A stretch of 64,000 nucleotides of DNA from Litchfieldella rifensis. Its GTDB lineage: Bacteria > Pseudomonadota > Gammaproteobacteria > Pseudomonadales > Halomonadaceae. This document shows positions 1 to 8,712 of the stretch, piece by piece. Below the pieces are notes generated by a model. That model was not told the DNA's origin, ran no database searches, and was given only the letters and a program-made list of their open reading frames with translations. The position numbers and the translations under genes were made by a program. Each line of letters starts with the position of its first letter. The first letter of the stretch is position 1. The stretch is taken from the NCBI RefSeq assembly GCF_042646605.1, contig NZ_JBHRUG010000016.1:62001-126000 (forward strand). The letters are read 5' to 3'.

Positions 1-578
1 CCCATCAGGCCATTGAATACTCGCCAGGCACGAGCGCTCTTCAGCAAACGGCCGATGGCCAACCCGAAACCGGCCCACAAGGCGATGCAGGGTAGTGCCA
101 CCAGTTCGGCGAAGGCCGCCAGCAGCAAGGCATTGACCAGAGTGTCACCGCCTTGTGGCAGAAAGCCCGCCATCAGTGCCAGACCCATGACCCAGGCCTT
201 GGGGTTGGCGAACTGAAAGGCCGCCGCCTGCCAGAAGGTCAGCGGACGCCCCTCGCCCTGCACTCGCAGGTTCGGTGGCGGGGCAGTGGCGATCTTCCAG
301 GCCAGGTAGAGCAGATAGGCGCTACCGACGATACGCAGCAGCATCTGCACCGCCGGGTAGCGCTCGAACAGCAGCCCAAGTCCCAGAGCGATGCCGGCGA
401 ACAGTACGAAGCAGCCGCCGAGAATCCCGAGAATGTGCGGCACGGTCCGCCGGAAGCCGTAGTTGGCACCCGAGGCGGTGAGCATGACATTGTTGGGTCC
501 GGGCGTGATGGTCATGGAGATCATGTACAGCGTTGCCGGTCCCAGGAAAGCCAATCCTTCGATCATGATTGCACCCAT
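1..578 (-). CDS. LysE/RhtB-family amino-acid exporter (partial, C-terminus off window)
   Basis: An inner-membrane exporter of the LysE/RhtB family, which pumps amino acids or their analogues out of the cell. Reading the minus strand from 578 gives about 192 uninterrupted codons to the window edge, so roughly the last dozen residues are missing relative to the usual 205 or so. The family signature TPGPNN is at residues 25-30, followed by alternating hydrophobic segments; a second in-frame ATG at 566 is an equally possible start. It is divergent from a MocR-type regulator with about 83 bp between them, the common arrangement in which the regulator controls the exporter. The substrate cannot be told from sequence. 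Confidence 0.85.
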   Translation of the reverse strand, partial: MGAIMIEGLAFLGPATLYMISMTITPGPNNVMLTASGANYGFRRTVPHILGILGGCFVLFAGIALGLGLLFERYPAVQMLLRIVGSAYLLYLAWKIATAPPPNLRVQGEGRPLTFWQAAAFQFANPKAWVMGLALMAGFLPQGGDTLVNALLLAAFAELVALPCIALWAGFGLAIGRLLKSARAWRVFNGLM

Positions 579-607
579 ACAATCTTGCCTGATTCGTTTC
601 CCTTTCG

Positions 608-638
608 TGCAATTTTGAGCATAATGGGTACAATTTCG
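608..638. promoter_or_regulatory. Direct repeat, candidate MocR operator between LysE and MocR genes
   Basis: Two similar 10-mers, TGCAATTTTG (608-617) and TACAATTTCG (629-638), lie in the same orientation with a 21-bp period, about two helical turns. MocR-type regulators are known to bind direct repeats on one face of the helix, so this is a plausible operator for the divergent pair. The assignment is inference from position and spacing. Confidence 0.4.
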
Positions 639-661
639 GCGTCAATGGATTTATTGTCACC

Positions 662-2056
662 ATGACAATCTGGGTGCCCGAACTGTCCACACAGGGGCCG
701 CGCTATCGCGCCATCGTCAATGCCATTACCGAGGCCATCCAGCGGGAGCGGCTGAAACCGGGGGAACGGCTGCCGCCCCAGCGTCGTCTGGCCGATGCCC
801 TGGGCGTCACGGTGGGTACGGTGACCCGGGCCTATGCCGAGGCCGAGCGCCAGGGGCTGGTCGAGGCACGCGTGGGTAGCGGTACCTATGTGCAGGGCGG
901 TGATACATCGACCGCTGTCTTCCGCCAGATCACTCTCCATGGGGACGAGGAACTCGTCGATCTCAGTCTCAGCCTACCCCCGCCACATCCGGATCGCCCC
1001 CAAGGGTTGGGCGAAGCGCTCGGCGCCATCGCGCGCGATCCGCTGGCGTTACGGCAGGTCGTGGATTACCAGCACGAGCAGGGCATGACGCGACACCGTG
1101 AGGTGTTGGCCGCCTGGATGATGCGCCTCGGCATCGCCGTCGATGCCGAGGAACTGATCATCACCCAGGGTGGGCAGCACGGTATTTTCCTGGCGCTGCA
1201 GGCATTGGCACAGCCGGGTGAGCGTATCGCCGCCAGCGCGCTCACCTATCCCGGGCTGATCTGCGCGGCCCAGCAGCTGCACCTGAAGGCCTTGCGCGTC
1301 CCCTTGGACGATGAGGGTATGGATGTCGAGGCGCTGGCTCGGCTGTGTAGCCAGCAGCCGCCGCGGCTGGTCTATGTCACGCCGGACCAGAACAACCCCA
1401 CGGGCGTGTGCCTGTCGGAGTCGCGCCGGGAGCGCTTGGCCGAGCTGGCTCGCGAACATGATTTCTGGATCGTCGAGGATGGCGTGCAATACCTGCCTCC
1501 CGATGAGCGGGGCACGCCGTTGTACCGACTGGCACCGGAGCGAACGCTGTACTTGTTCAGTACCTCGAAGGTGATCGCCGGCGGGATGCGCATCGGTACC
1601 CTGCGCGTGCCGCACACGATGCGCGAGAGATTGGCCACCCTGCAACGAGCCCAGAGCTGGATGGTCCCCCCGTTGATGGCGGAGGCCGTATGCCGCTGGA
1701 TCGACAGCGGCGCGGCCGAGCGCCTGCTGGCTTGGCAACTGGAGGAGATCGCCGCTCGCCAACGGCTGGCAAAGGATCGGCTGGCGACCTTCAGGCCCGG
1801 CGGTCGGCCTCACGGCTTTCATCTGTGGCTGGAACTGCCGGCAGGGCAGCGTGCCGCGGCCCTGATCGAGCAGCTCGAGCGTCAGCATGTGCGGGTCACC
1901 AGTGCCGAGCCGTTCTGTGTCGGCAGCGAGCCGGCCCCCCAGGCGATCCGCCTGTGTGTCAGCGCCGCTGCCAGCCGCGAGGCGCTGACAAGGGCTCTGG
2001 AGACGCTGGCCTCGTTGCTGGAGGCACCACCGGCCAGCCCTTGGCGAACCCTGTGA
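662..2056 (+). CDS. MocR-type (GntR/aminotransferase fusion) transcriptional regulator
   Basis: A PLP-dependent transcription regulator of the MocR subfamily of GntR. Residues about 10-75 form the winged helix (ending in the typical VGSGTYV wing), and residues about 100 to the end form a fold-type I aminotransferase-like domain. The Schiff-base lysine is probably K303, in an STSK context just before GGMRIG. At 464 aa it has the normal family length. The start at 662 is used because it leads directly into the HTH and leaves an 83-bp divergent promoter region with the LysE exporter, its likely target. The effector is unknown, but PLP or an amino acid adduct is typical for the family. Confidence 0.9.
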   Translation: MTIWVPELSTQGPRYRAIVNAITEAIQRERLKPGERLPPQRRLADALGVTVGTVTRAYAEAERQGLVEARVGSGTYVQGGDTSTAVFRQITLHGDEELVDLSLSLPPPHPDRPQGLGEALGAIARDPLALRQVVDYQHEQGMTRHREVLAAWMMRLGIAVDAEELIITQGGQHGIFLALQALAQPGERIAASALTYPGLICAAQQLHLKALRVPLDDEGMDVEALARLCSQQPPRLVYVTPDQNNPTGVCLSESRRERLAELAREHDFWIVEDGVQYLPPDERGTPLYRLAPERTLYLFSTSKVIAGGMRIGTLRVPHTMRERLATLQRAQSWMVPPLMAEAVCRWIDSGAAERLLAWQLEEIAARQRLAKDRLATFRPGGRPHGFHLWLELPAGQRAAALIEQLERQHVRVTSAEPFCVGSEPAPQAIRLCVSAAASREALTRALETLASLLEAPPASPWRTL

Positions 2057-2115
2057 CTTGCATGTGTGGTGAAGGACCCCCAGTTTAGGGGTAACCCACC
2101 TGCGAGGAGATACGC

Positions 2116-3159
2116 ATGATCCGGGCTAACGTCTTGCACCATGGAACCCTTCACTGCTTTCCCGCCGGGCTGCGTGACGAACGCGGCCGACTGGTCAATG
2201 CCGAGGTCTCGGCGGTGGTCTACGACGGACATCGCCTGATTCTCGCCAGCGACAAGCCGATTCCGGGACCCGACCGCTCGGCGGTGTTCGCCGTGGATAT
2301 CACCGAACGCGGGGTGCCCGACGATGCGACTCTCGAGTATTTCACTGCCGAGGCCATCGTGCGGGCCACCAAATACGAGGATTTCGCCCTGACCGCCGAT
2401 GGTCGCCATGTGCTGGCGACCACGGGCTTCGATCGCATCGATGACGCGAGTCATGACCTCAATGCCTACAATCACCTGCTGATCTGGCCGCTGGGCGAGC
2501 CGAACCAGGTTCAGGTGGTGGATCCCGACCCGCGTGACGGCGTCGAAGGTTCGCTGGAACTGCGTGCCAAGCTCGATGGGGCGATCGGTGCCCCCTACTA
2601 CAAGATCGAGGGGCTGGCAGCGATTCCCGGCGACCGGGGTGACGGCCTGTTGCTGTTCGGCGTACGCGAGCAGGGTGCCGCCCATGACGATTTCGATTAC
2701 GTCTGCCGCGTGGTGGGCGCCCACTACCGGGTCAATGCCTCCGGTAACGTGGAGTTCGTCGATGAGCTGCGCAGCCTCTATCGTTTCGATCCGCAAGCAT
2801 GCGAGGGGGTGCGATACGTCTGCGGGCTATCGAGCCTGGAATACGATCCCTTCAATGAGCGTCTCTACCTGCTGACCAGTTTCGAGACCGAAGACGCTGG
2901 CACCGAACATATCGGTGGCTATCTGTGGCAGGTGTCGCTGGCCGATTTCGCCGCGGGCAGGGCGCCACAGTTGGTGGCTGACGAGCGGGGGATACCGCTG
3001 GAGTTCGAGCACAAGGCCGAGGGCCTGGCGGTGCTGAGCCCCTCCCGGCTGTTCGTCGCCTACGATAACGATCGTCACCTGGGCTTGGGGGCGATCGACG
3101 AACGCGACGAACGCCATGCCTGCGAGGCCCCCTATACCCTGCTCGACATGCGTGGCTGA
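2116..3159 (+). CDS. DUF3616-like / beta-propeller-type protein of unknown function
   Basis: A 347-aa soluble protein without signal peptide or membrane segment. Repeated short motifs alternate with aspartate-rich turns (for example YYKIEGLAAIPGD and LLLFGVR near residues 160-190, and KAEGLAVLSP near residue 305), resembling the DUF3616 / esterase-like phytase propellers. I could not recognise a catalytic centre. It follows the MocR gene by about 60 bp in the same direction, with a GAGGAGA ribosome-binding site just upstream of the ATG, so it may share the transcript. Function is not assigned; the family resemblance is moderate. Confidence 0.6.
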   Translation: MIRANVLHHGTLHCFPAGLRDERGRLVNAEVSAVVYDGHRLILASDKPIPGPDRSAVFAVDITERGVPDDATLEYFTAEAIVRATKYEDFALTADGRHVLATTGFDRIDDASHDLNAYNHLLIWPLGEPNQVQVVDPDPRDGVEGSLELRAKLDGAIGAPYYKIEGLAAIPGDRGDGLLLFGVREQGAAHDDFDYVCRVVGAHYRVNASGNVEFVDELRSLYRFDPQACEGVRYVCGLSSLEYDPFNERLYLLTSFETEDAGTEHIGGYLWQVSLADFAAGRAPQLVADERGIPLEFEHKAEGLAVLSPSRLFVAYDNDRHLGLGAIDERDERHACEAPYTLLDMRG

Positions 3160-3209
3160 ACGCGACGACGCTGCACCCCACGTGTGGCGCCCGTTGCCGA
3201 TGGCAACCG

Positions 3210-4211
3210 TCATTTGTATCTGTCGCGCCACTCTTTGACGGCGACTTTTGCCTTGAGCATCTCGAGCATGTCGATCAACACCTGTTCGGTAACCCGATCG
3301 GTATGCTTGTCGACCTTGAGCCAGGCATCGAAGCCGCTATCGGCGAGACGTTCCACCAGGGCGCTGAACTCGGGTGAGCGCAGGCCCTCGACGGCTTCAT
3401 GGACCAGCCGGCAGGCGATATCGCTGAGCGAGGCATCCAGGGTGTTGGCAAGCTGGTTACCCATGGGCAGGCGCTTGAGGCGCTGGATCTCGCGGCTCTC
3501 GGCCAGGGTGCGGCCGACCAGGGCACTGACATAGCGCATCAGGTCGGCACGGTTATGGGCATAGGCGCTCCCCGCCATGTCTTCCAGGCGGCGGGTGATC
3601 TCGTGGATCAATTGCTGCTTGCGCGGCATGACGACGTTGTCGGTGAGGCGCCTGGATAGTGAGTCGCTGGCACGCACCTGGTCCTGGACGCTGTCCAGCA
3701 GGCGCAGCGCGATGCGATCGGAGAGCTCCTCCATGAGGATGTCATAGTACTTGGCGTAGATGGCGTAGAGCCGCCAGCGGCGGATGTCGATCAGGCCCAG
3801 GCGCTGCAGTCGATGCAGCAGCGAGACGAGGCGCAGTACGCGCAGCAGGCGGAAGCCACCCGTGGGAATGCAGCCCAGCACATCGTACCAGTGCACGAAG
3901 GGGTAGAAGAACCAGCGGTGGTAGCGGTGTTCGGCGATGGCAATCGCCCAGCCCAGCAGGACATCGAGCACGAAGATCGCCACGAAGGTCAGGTCGATGG
4001 CGACGAAGTTGGCGTGGACATAGCGGTCATAGATACCGTGCAGACGTGGTGTCAACGCCTCGAAAGCGGCATTCAAGGGAGGAAGCAGGAACAGGCTGTC
4101 GAACAACAGCAGCGCCAGGTTGGCCACGACCAGCACGATGATCAACAGATCCCAGGCCAGGTGGACGCGCTCCAGGACCAGGCTGATCGGGCGTGGTGTC
4201 GAAGATGGCAT
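3210..4211 (-). CDS. Ion-channel-like membrane protein with voltage-sensor-like N-terminus
   Basis: A 333-aa protein whose first half is membrane-bound and second half is a charged, helical cytosolic domain. Hydrophobic segments fall at about residues 20-45, 65-95 and 103-118, followed by an arginine-rich amphipathic helix (FRLLRVLRLVSLLHRL, about residues 120-135) like the S4 helix of voltage sensors. I see no pore-loop selectivity filter (no TxGYG-like motif), so it is not a standard potassium channel. The C-terminal 190 residues look like a coiled or helical bundle. It sits alone between convergent and co-directional housekeeping genes. The ion-transporter-like description is by resemblance only. 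Confidence 0.55.
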   Translation of the reverse strand: MPSSTPRPISLVLERVHLAWDLLIIVLVVANLALLLFDSLFLLPPLNAAFEALTPRLHGIYDRYVHANFVAIDLTFVAIFVLDVLLGWAIAIAEHRYHRWFFYPFVHWYDVLGCIPTGGFRLLRVLRLVSLLHRLQRLGLIDIRRWRLYAIYAKYYDILMEELSDRIALRLLDSVQDQVRASDSLSRRLTDNVVMPRKQQLIHEITRRLEDMAGSAYAHNRADLMRYVSALVGRTLAESREIQRLKRLPMGNQLANTLDASLSDIACRLVHEAVEGLRSPEFSALVERLADSGFDAWLKVDKHTDRVTEQVLIDMLEMLKAKVAVKEWRDRYK

Positions 4212-4240
4212 GGCGCCTCCTTGTGCCGTCTGTCTCTAGC

Positions 4241-5230
4241 CTAGAGGGCGACCACCCGTTTGCCCAGGTTGTCACCCTCGAACAGCCCGATCAGGGCGCT
4301 GGGGATCGCCTCGAGGCCACCTTGCACCATATCGAGTCGCCAGTGTATCCGGCCACTGGCCACGCGCGGTGACATATCACGCAGAAACGCCTCGAAGCGG
4401 TCGCCGTAGTCGGGGGCCACGAAAGGAATCACCGCCACGCCGCGTTCACCGAGCCACGCCAGGTTGGCGGGTGCCTGACGCGGCCGTGGGGATTGGTACT
4501 GGCTGATCAACCCACAGACGATAACGCGTCCGCCCGAGCGCATGGCATCGATGGCGGCGGCGAAGGCACGCCCGCCGACATTCTCGAAGTCGAGCGTCAG
4601 GCCCTCGGGTGCGACCCTTTGCAGGTGTTCGCCGAAGTCGGGGGCACGGTGATCGAGTACCGTGTCGAAGCCGAGCCCGCGCAGCCAGGCGCGCTTGTCC
4701 TCGCGCCCGGCGCTGACGATCACCCGTGCGCCAGCCTCGCGGGCCAACTGGGCAGCGATGGAGCCCACGGCACCCGCCGCGGCGGAGACCAGCACGCAGT
4801 CCTGAGGTCGGGGCTGGCCCAGCAGTGACATACCCAGCCAGGCGGTGAAGCCGGTCATGCCCAGCGGGTGCAGCCAGGCCAGCGGCGGTTCGCCGCTGGG
4901 AGCATGGCGCAAGCCATTGCCGTCGTGGGCGAGGAGTTCCTGCATCGGCAGGTGCCCTATCGCCCAGTCGCCGGCGGCCCAGTCGGGATGACGGCTCGCC
5001 ACGACCTCGGCCGCGGTGTAGCCCGACAGCACACTGCCAGGTTCCCAGCGCCGGATATAGCCGTAGCCCTGCGCTTGCATGCGCGTGCGCATGTAAGGGT
5101 CGACACTGATGAAGCGTGGACGCAACAGCAGGGCGGCGTCCGCCGCAGTCGGCGAAGCGACTTCCTCTATGGCGAAGTGCTCCGTGGTCAGGCTTCCATG
5201 CGGTCGACTGGCTAGCGTCAGGCGCTGCAT
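4241..5230 (-). CDS. NADP-dependent medium-chain oxidoreductase (CurA / leukotriene B4 dehydrogenase-like)
   Basis: A zinc-independent medium-chain dehydrogenase/reductase that would reduce the C=C bond of alpha,beta-unsaturated ketones or aldehydes with NADPH. The N-terminal GroES-like domain contains SVDPYMR near residue 44, typical of the CurA/YncB branch. The Rossmann fold begins with SAAAGAVGS near residue 150 and reads through SAGREDK, whose arginine suggests NADP(H). At 329 aa it has normal length. It lies 21 bp downstream of the thioesterase gene on the same strand, so co-transcription is likely. The physiological substrate is unknown. Confidence 0.8.
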   Translation of the reverse strand: MQRLTLASRPHGSLTTEHFAIEEVASPTAADAALLLRPRFISVDPYMRTRMQAQGYGYIRRWEPGSVLSGYTAAEVVASRHPDWAAGDWAIGHLPMQELLAHDGNGLRHAPSGEPPLAWLHPLGMTGFTAWLGMSLLGQPRPQDCVLVSAAAGAVGSIAAQLAREAGARVIVSAGREDKRAWLRGLGFDTVLDHRAPDFGEHLQRVAPEGLTLDFENVGGRAFAAAIDAMRSGGRVIVCGLISQYQSPRPRQAPANLAWLGERGVAVIPFVAPDYGDRFEAFLRDMSPRVASGRIHWRLDMVQGGLEAIPSALIGLFEGDNLGKRVVAL

Positions 5231-5251
5231 GGCAGCCCGCGGGGCGTTGGC

Positions 5252-5776
5252 TCAGGTCGGCTCGGCGTAGTGGTGCTCGGCATAATGATGCTCGTGAGTG
5301 CGCCGGGCTTCGTCTTCGGCCTGCTTGCGCAGTTTCTTGCGCAGCGCGGCTTTCTCGAAGCGCAGTTTCTGCAGTGGCGTCTTCAGGCGCAGCGGGGGCA
5401 CTTCGGCCGGATTGCCATCCGGGTCGACGGCGACCATGGTCAGGTAGCAGCTGTTGGTATGGCGAATGACCTTTTCCTGGATCGATTCGGCGATCACCTT
5501 GATGCCGATCTCCATCGACGAGCGTCCCACATGGTTCACCGAGGCGAGAAAGGTCACCAACTCGCCGACATGTATCGGTTGCTTGAACAATACTTGGTCC
5601 ACCGACAGGGTGACCACGTAGCTGCCCGAATAGCGGCTGGCGCAGGCATAGGCGACTTCGTCGAGCTTCTTGAGAATGGCGCCACCATGGACCTTGCCAC
5701 TGAAATTAGCCATATCGGGGGTCATCAGCACGGTCATCGTCAGTTCGTGCTGGCGGGGGAGGTCGTCGTAGGTCAC
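5252..5776 (-). CDS. Hotdog-fold acyl-CoA thioesterase
   Basis: A cytosolic acyl-CoA hydrolase of the YciA/BFIT-like hotdog group. The central helix GKVHGGAILKKLDEVAY (about residues 28-44) carries the conserved HGG and the acidic residue expected of the active site, followed by the beta-sheet core to residue 125. The C-terminal 45 residues are an Arg/Lys/Glu-rich helix ending in a repeated HHYAE motif (HHYAEHHYAE), an unusual low-complexity tail. At 174 aa it is slightly longer than YciA because of that tail. Followed closely by the CurA-like reductase. Confidence 0.85.
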   Translation of the reverse strand: MTYDDLPRQHELTMTVLMTPDMANFSGKVHGGAILKKLDEVAYACASRYSGSYVVTLSVDQVLFKQPIHVGELVTFLASVNHVGRSSMEIGIKVIAESIQEKVIRHTNSCYLTMVAVDPDGNPAEVPPLRLKTPLQKLRFEKAALRKKLRKQAEDEARRTHEHHYAEHHYAEPT

Positions 5777-5824
5777 GGCAGGCGTGCTCCTGAGGTGGGA
5801 AATCTTCGATCAGCATAGCGCGTT

Positions 5825-5850
5825 GCCCCGGGCCATGCATGGCCCGGGGC
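5825..5850. terminator. Perfect 26-bp palindrome downstream of the AtoE-family gene
   Basis: GCCCCGGGCCATG (5825-5837) is followed immediately by its exact complement. It lies between the end of the AtoE-like permease (5888, minus strand) and the start of the thioesterase (5776). No T-run follows on the minus strand, so it is a terminator-like hairpin rather than a classical intrinsic terminator. Confidence 0.5.
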
Positions 5851-5887
5851 GACATTCCTGGTCAGTCACCGACCTTTAGCAGTGTCT

Positions 5888-7198
5888 TCAGAAATAGGTC
5901 AGGCCCAAGGCAATAATCACGCCGGTCGTGAATAGCTGGACCAGGCAGAAGCCCATGATGTCCTTGGCGTTGAGGCCGGCGATGGCCAGCACCGGCAGCG
6001 CCCAGAACGGCTGCAACAGGTTGGTCCAGGCGTCACCCCAGGCCACTGACATGGCCACGCGTGTGATGTCGACCCCCAGCGCCTCGGCGGCCGGCAGCAT
6101 CACCGGCGCCTGCACCGCCCATTGGCCGCCCCCGGAGGGTACGAACAGATTGACCACCCCGGCACTGATGAACGACCAGAACGGCAGGGTTTCGGTCGAG
6201 GCAAAGGACACCAAGCCTTGCGACAGCGTCTGGGCCAGCCCCGACTCGCTCATGATCGCCATGATGCCGGCATAGAAGGGAAACTGGATGACGATGCCGG
6301 CACCGCCCTTGATGGCTTCATGCAGGCTGTCCAGTAGCCGCTGCGGGGTGCGGTGCAGCACGACGGCCAGGAACAGGAACAGGAAATTGACGATGTTCAG
6401 GTTCAGCCCCCCGGCGCGCAGCAGAAAATAGTCGAGCAGGAACACCAGGCCCGGGATGCCGACCAGCCAGGCCAGTACGTGGCTGTTTTCCAGGCGTTCG
6501 GCCGGGCGCGAGATGCCTGACGCCGGTGCCGGGGTGTCATCGAGCACCTTGGGGTCGACATACACGCTTTCCGCCTCGTCCGGCAGCATCAGGCGGTTGA
6601 CCAGCGGCACGGCGACGAACAGGCATGCCACGATGGCCAGATTGAAGAACGAGAAGATGGTCGACCCGGTGCCAATCACGCCGATCTGGTCGACGGTGAA
6701 ATGGCCATCGGTGGCAATGGTCAGCGGTATCGAACCGGCCATTCCGCCATGCCAGACGATGAAACCCGAGTAGGCACTGGCTATCAGCAGCCGATAGTCG
6801 ACGCGAATCTGGCGTGCCAACTCCTTGGCAAACAGGGCGCCGATCACCAGGCCGAAGCCCCAGTTGATCCAGCTTGCCGCTAGGGAGACCAGGGTCACCA
6901 GCACGATGGCGCCGCCGGCGTTCTTTGCCAGCGCCGCCAGGCGTTGCAGGAGGCGTTTCACCGGCGGGGTGTTGGCGAGCATGAAGCCGGTGATCAGCAC
7001 CAGCAGCATCTGCATGGAGAAGGTCAGCAGGTTCCAGAAGCCATCGCCCCAGTAGCGCATCACCGCCAACGGTGTCTGGCGTTCCACGGCGATCGCCGCC
7101 GCCGCGGCGATGACCGTGAGCAAGAGCACGAAGATATAAGGATCGGGCAAATAACGCTCGACCAATTTCACGGCGGGCCGTGACAGGAACTTGAGCAT
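5888..7198 (-). CDS. AtoE-family short-chain fatty acid transporter
   Basis: A 436-aa polytopic inner-membrane permease of the AtoE (short-chain fatty acid transporter) family. It opens with the family-like VERYLPDPYIFVLLLTV, has about 11-12 hydrophobic segments, and contains the conserved WINWGFGLVIGA, FIVWHGGMAGSIPL and NLFVPSGGGQWAVQAP stretches. It would import butyrate, acetoacetate or similar acids. No CoA-transferase lies next to it here, so its partner enzymes must be elsewhere. Transcribed alone or with the downstream thioesterase after a strong palindrome. Confidence 0.85.
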   Translation of the reverse strand: MLKFLSRPAVKLVERYLPDPYIFVLLLTVIAAAAAIAVERQTPLAVMRYWGDGFWNLLTFSMQMLLVLITGFMLANTPPVKRLLQRLAALAKNAGGAIVLVTLVSLAASWINWGFGLVIGALFAKELARQIRVDYRLLIASAYSGFIVWHGGMAGSIPLTIATDGHFTVDQIGVIGTGSTIFSFFNLAIVACLFVAVPLVNRLMLPDEAESVYVDPKVLDDTPAPASGISRPAERLENSHVLAWLVGIPGLVFLLDYFLLRAGGLNLNIVNFLFLFLAVVLHRTPQRLLDSLHEAIKGGAGIVIQFPFYAGIMAIMSESGLAQTLSQGLVSFASTETLPFWSFISAGVVNLFVPSGGGQWAVQAPVMLPAAEALGVDITRVAMSVAWGDAWTNLLQPFWALPVLAIAGLNAKDIMGFCLVQLFTTGVIIALGLTYF

Positions 7199-7271
7199 GA
7201 CATTGTCGCTTTCATTGATTTAGATAGCACCAAACTAGCGCAATTACCTTGCCTTGTGCGTATCACGCCGG

Positions 7272-8603
7272 TCAACGTTGGGCGGTCGACAGCCAGCGGG
7301 TACGGCGATAGCGAAGATAATAGCCGCCCAGGGTCGTCGAGCGCACCAGGGTGAAGGTGGTGAAGGCCAGCCACAAACCATGGTTGCCGAGCGGCAGGGT
7401 GAGCCACCATACCGGCAGGTAGGTCGCCAGGCCGACGAAGATGCTGTTGCGCATCTCGCGAGTGGCGGTGGCACCGATGAAGACGCCATCCAGCAGGTAG
7501 CTCCATACCGCAATCAAAGGCATTGCGACCATCCACGGCAAGTAGCTGGCGGCGGTAGCGCGCACCTCGGGCAGGTCGGTCAGCAACGCGATCAGGGCAT
7601 TGCCGCCGAGGGCGAAGACCAGGGCAGCGGCACCCGCGGTCAGCAGCGAGAAGCGTGTCGCGGCACCCACCGCGGTGGCGAACTCGTCCCACTGGCGACG
7701 TCCCACACAGCGGCCCGTCAACGCCTCGGCGGCATGGGCGAAGCCGTCCAGGGCATAGGATGTCAGCATGATGAACTGCAGCAGCACGGCATTGGCGGCC
7801 AATACGGTATCGCCCAGGCTGGCGCCTTGGGCGGTGAAGAAGGCCATGGCGAACAACAGCCCCAGGGTGCGTGTGAAGAGATGTGCATTGACCTGGAAGA
7901 GTTCGCCATAGGCGGCGACCTTGAGAATCCGCTCGCGCAGGAAGCGGCCTTCCAGCTGTTTGAGTTGGCGGACTACCAACCATAGCCCGAAGGCCAGTGC
8001 CGTGTAATCGGCGATCACCGTGGCCCAGGCCACGCCGTCGCTGGTCATGCCCAGCCCGATCACGAAGATCAGGTCGAGAACGATATTGACACTGTTGGTG
8101 AGCACCAGGATGGCCAGCGTCACGCGTGAATTCTGCTGGCCGAGAAACCAGCCGAGAATGGTGTAGTTGGCCAGTACCGCGGGCGCCGAGAGGATGCGGA
8201 TCCGTGCATATTCCCCCGCCAGTTGGGTGGCGATCTCGCTGCCGTCGAGCAGCCACAATCCGATGGCGATCAGTGGCCGCGAGAGCAGGATCAGCAGGGT
8301 ACCGATGACGACAGCCATCAGCAGTGACTGGCCAAGCAGATTGCGCACTTCGGTGTCGTTCTCGCGGCCTACCGCCTGGGAGGTCAGCCCGGTAGTGCCC
8401 ATGCGCAGGAAACCGAAGCCCCAGTAGAGGAAGCTGAACAGCGTCGCCCCCAGCGTCACCGCCGCCAGATAGCGTGAGTCCGGCAGATGGCCCACTACCG
8501 CGGTATCGACCAGCCCCAGCAACGGCACGGTGACGTTCGACAGGATGATCGGCCAGGCCAGCAGCCAGATACGGCGGTCAGCGGTAAGGGAGGGTGAAGA
8601 CAA
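7272..8603 (-). CDS. MATE-family efflux transporter (DinF-like)
   Basis: A 443-aa inner-membrane transporter of the MATE/MOP group, DinF branch, which exports cationic drugs or metabolites using an ion gradient. Twelve hydrophobic segments in two six-helix halves are visible. The start fits the DinF pattern (RIWLLAWPIILSNVTVPLLGLVDTAVVGHL), and the second half repeats the topology. It sits between the AtoE-like permease and an outer-membrane barrel gene, all on the minus strand, but the hairpin at 8664-8694 isolates it from the latter. Substrate unknown. Confidence 0.88.
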   Translation of the reverse strand: MSSPSLTADRRIWLLAWPIILSNVTVPLLGLVDTAVVGHLPDSRYLAAVTLGATLFSFLYWGFGFLRMGTTGLTSQAVGRENDTEVRNLLGQSLLMAVVIGTLLILLSRPLIAIGLWLLDGSEIATQLAGEYARIRILSAPAVLANYTILGWFLGQQNSRVTLAILVLTNSVNIVLDLIFVIGLGMTSDGVAWATVIADYTALAFGLWLVVRQLKQLEGRFLRERILKVAAYGELFQVNAHLFTRTLGLLFAMAFFTAQGASLGDTVLAANAVLLQFIMLTSYALDGFAHAAEALTGRCVGRRQWDEFATAVGAATRFSLLTAGAAALVFALGGNALIALLTDLPEVRATAASYLPWMVAMPLIAVWSYLLDGVFIGATATREMRNSIFVGLATYLPVWWLTLPLGNHGLWLAFTTFTLVRSTTLGGYYLRYRRTRWLSTAQR

Positions 8604-8663
8604 GCGACTTCCTTTGCGATCACGACAAAGTTGGTCGGGCAGAATACCGCTGTCAGAAGAAAC

Positions 8664-8694
8664 AGGACAGCCCCGCTACGGCGAGGCTGTCCTG
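8664..8694 (-). terminator. Intrinsic terminator of the outer-membrane barrel gene
   Basis: A perfect 10-bp stem, CAGGACAGCC (8664-8673) with GGCTGTCCTG (8685-8694), loop of 11. On the minus strand it is followed by TTTCTTCT, and it lies 19 bp beyond the stop of the barrel gene. Confidence 0.75.
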
Positions 8695-8712
8695 AGCATG
8701 CGGAAGGAGGGC

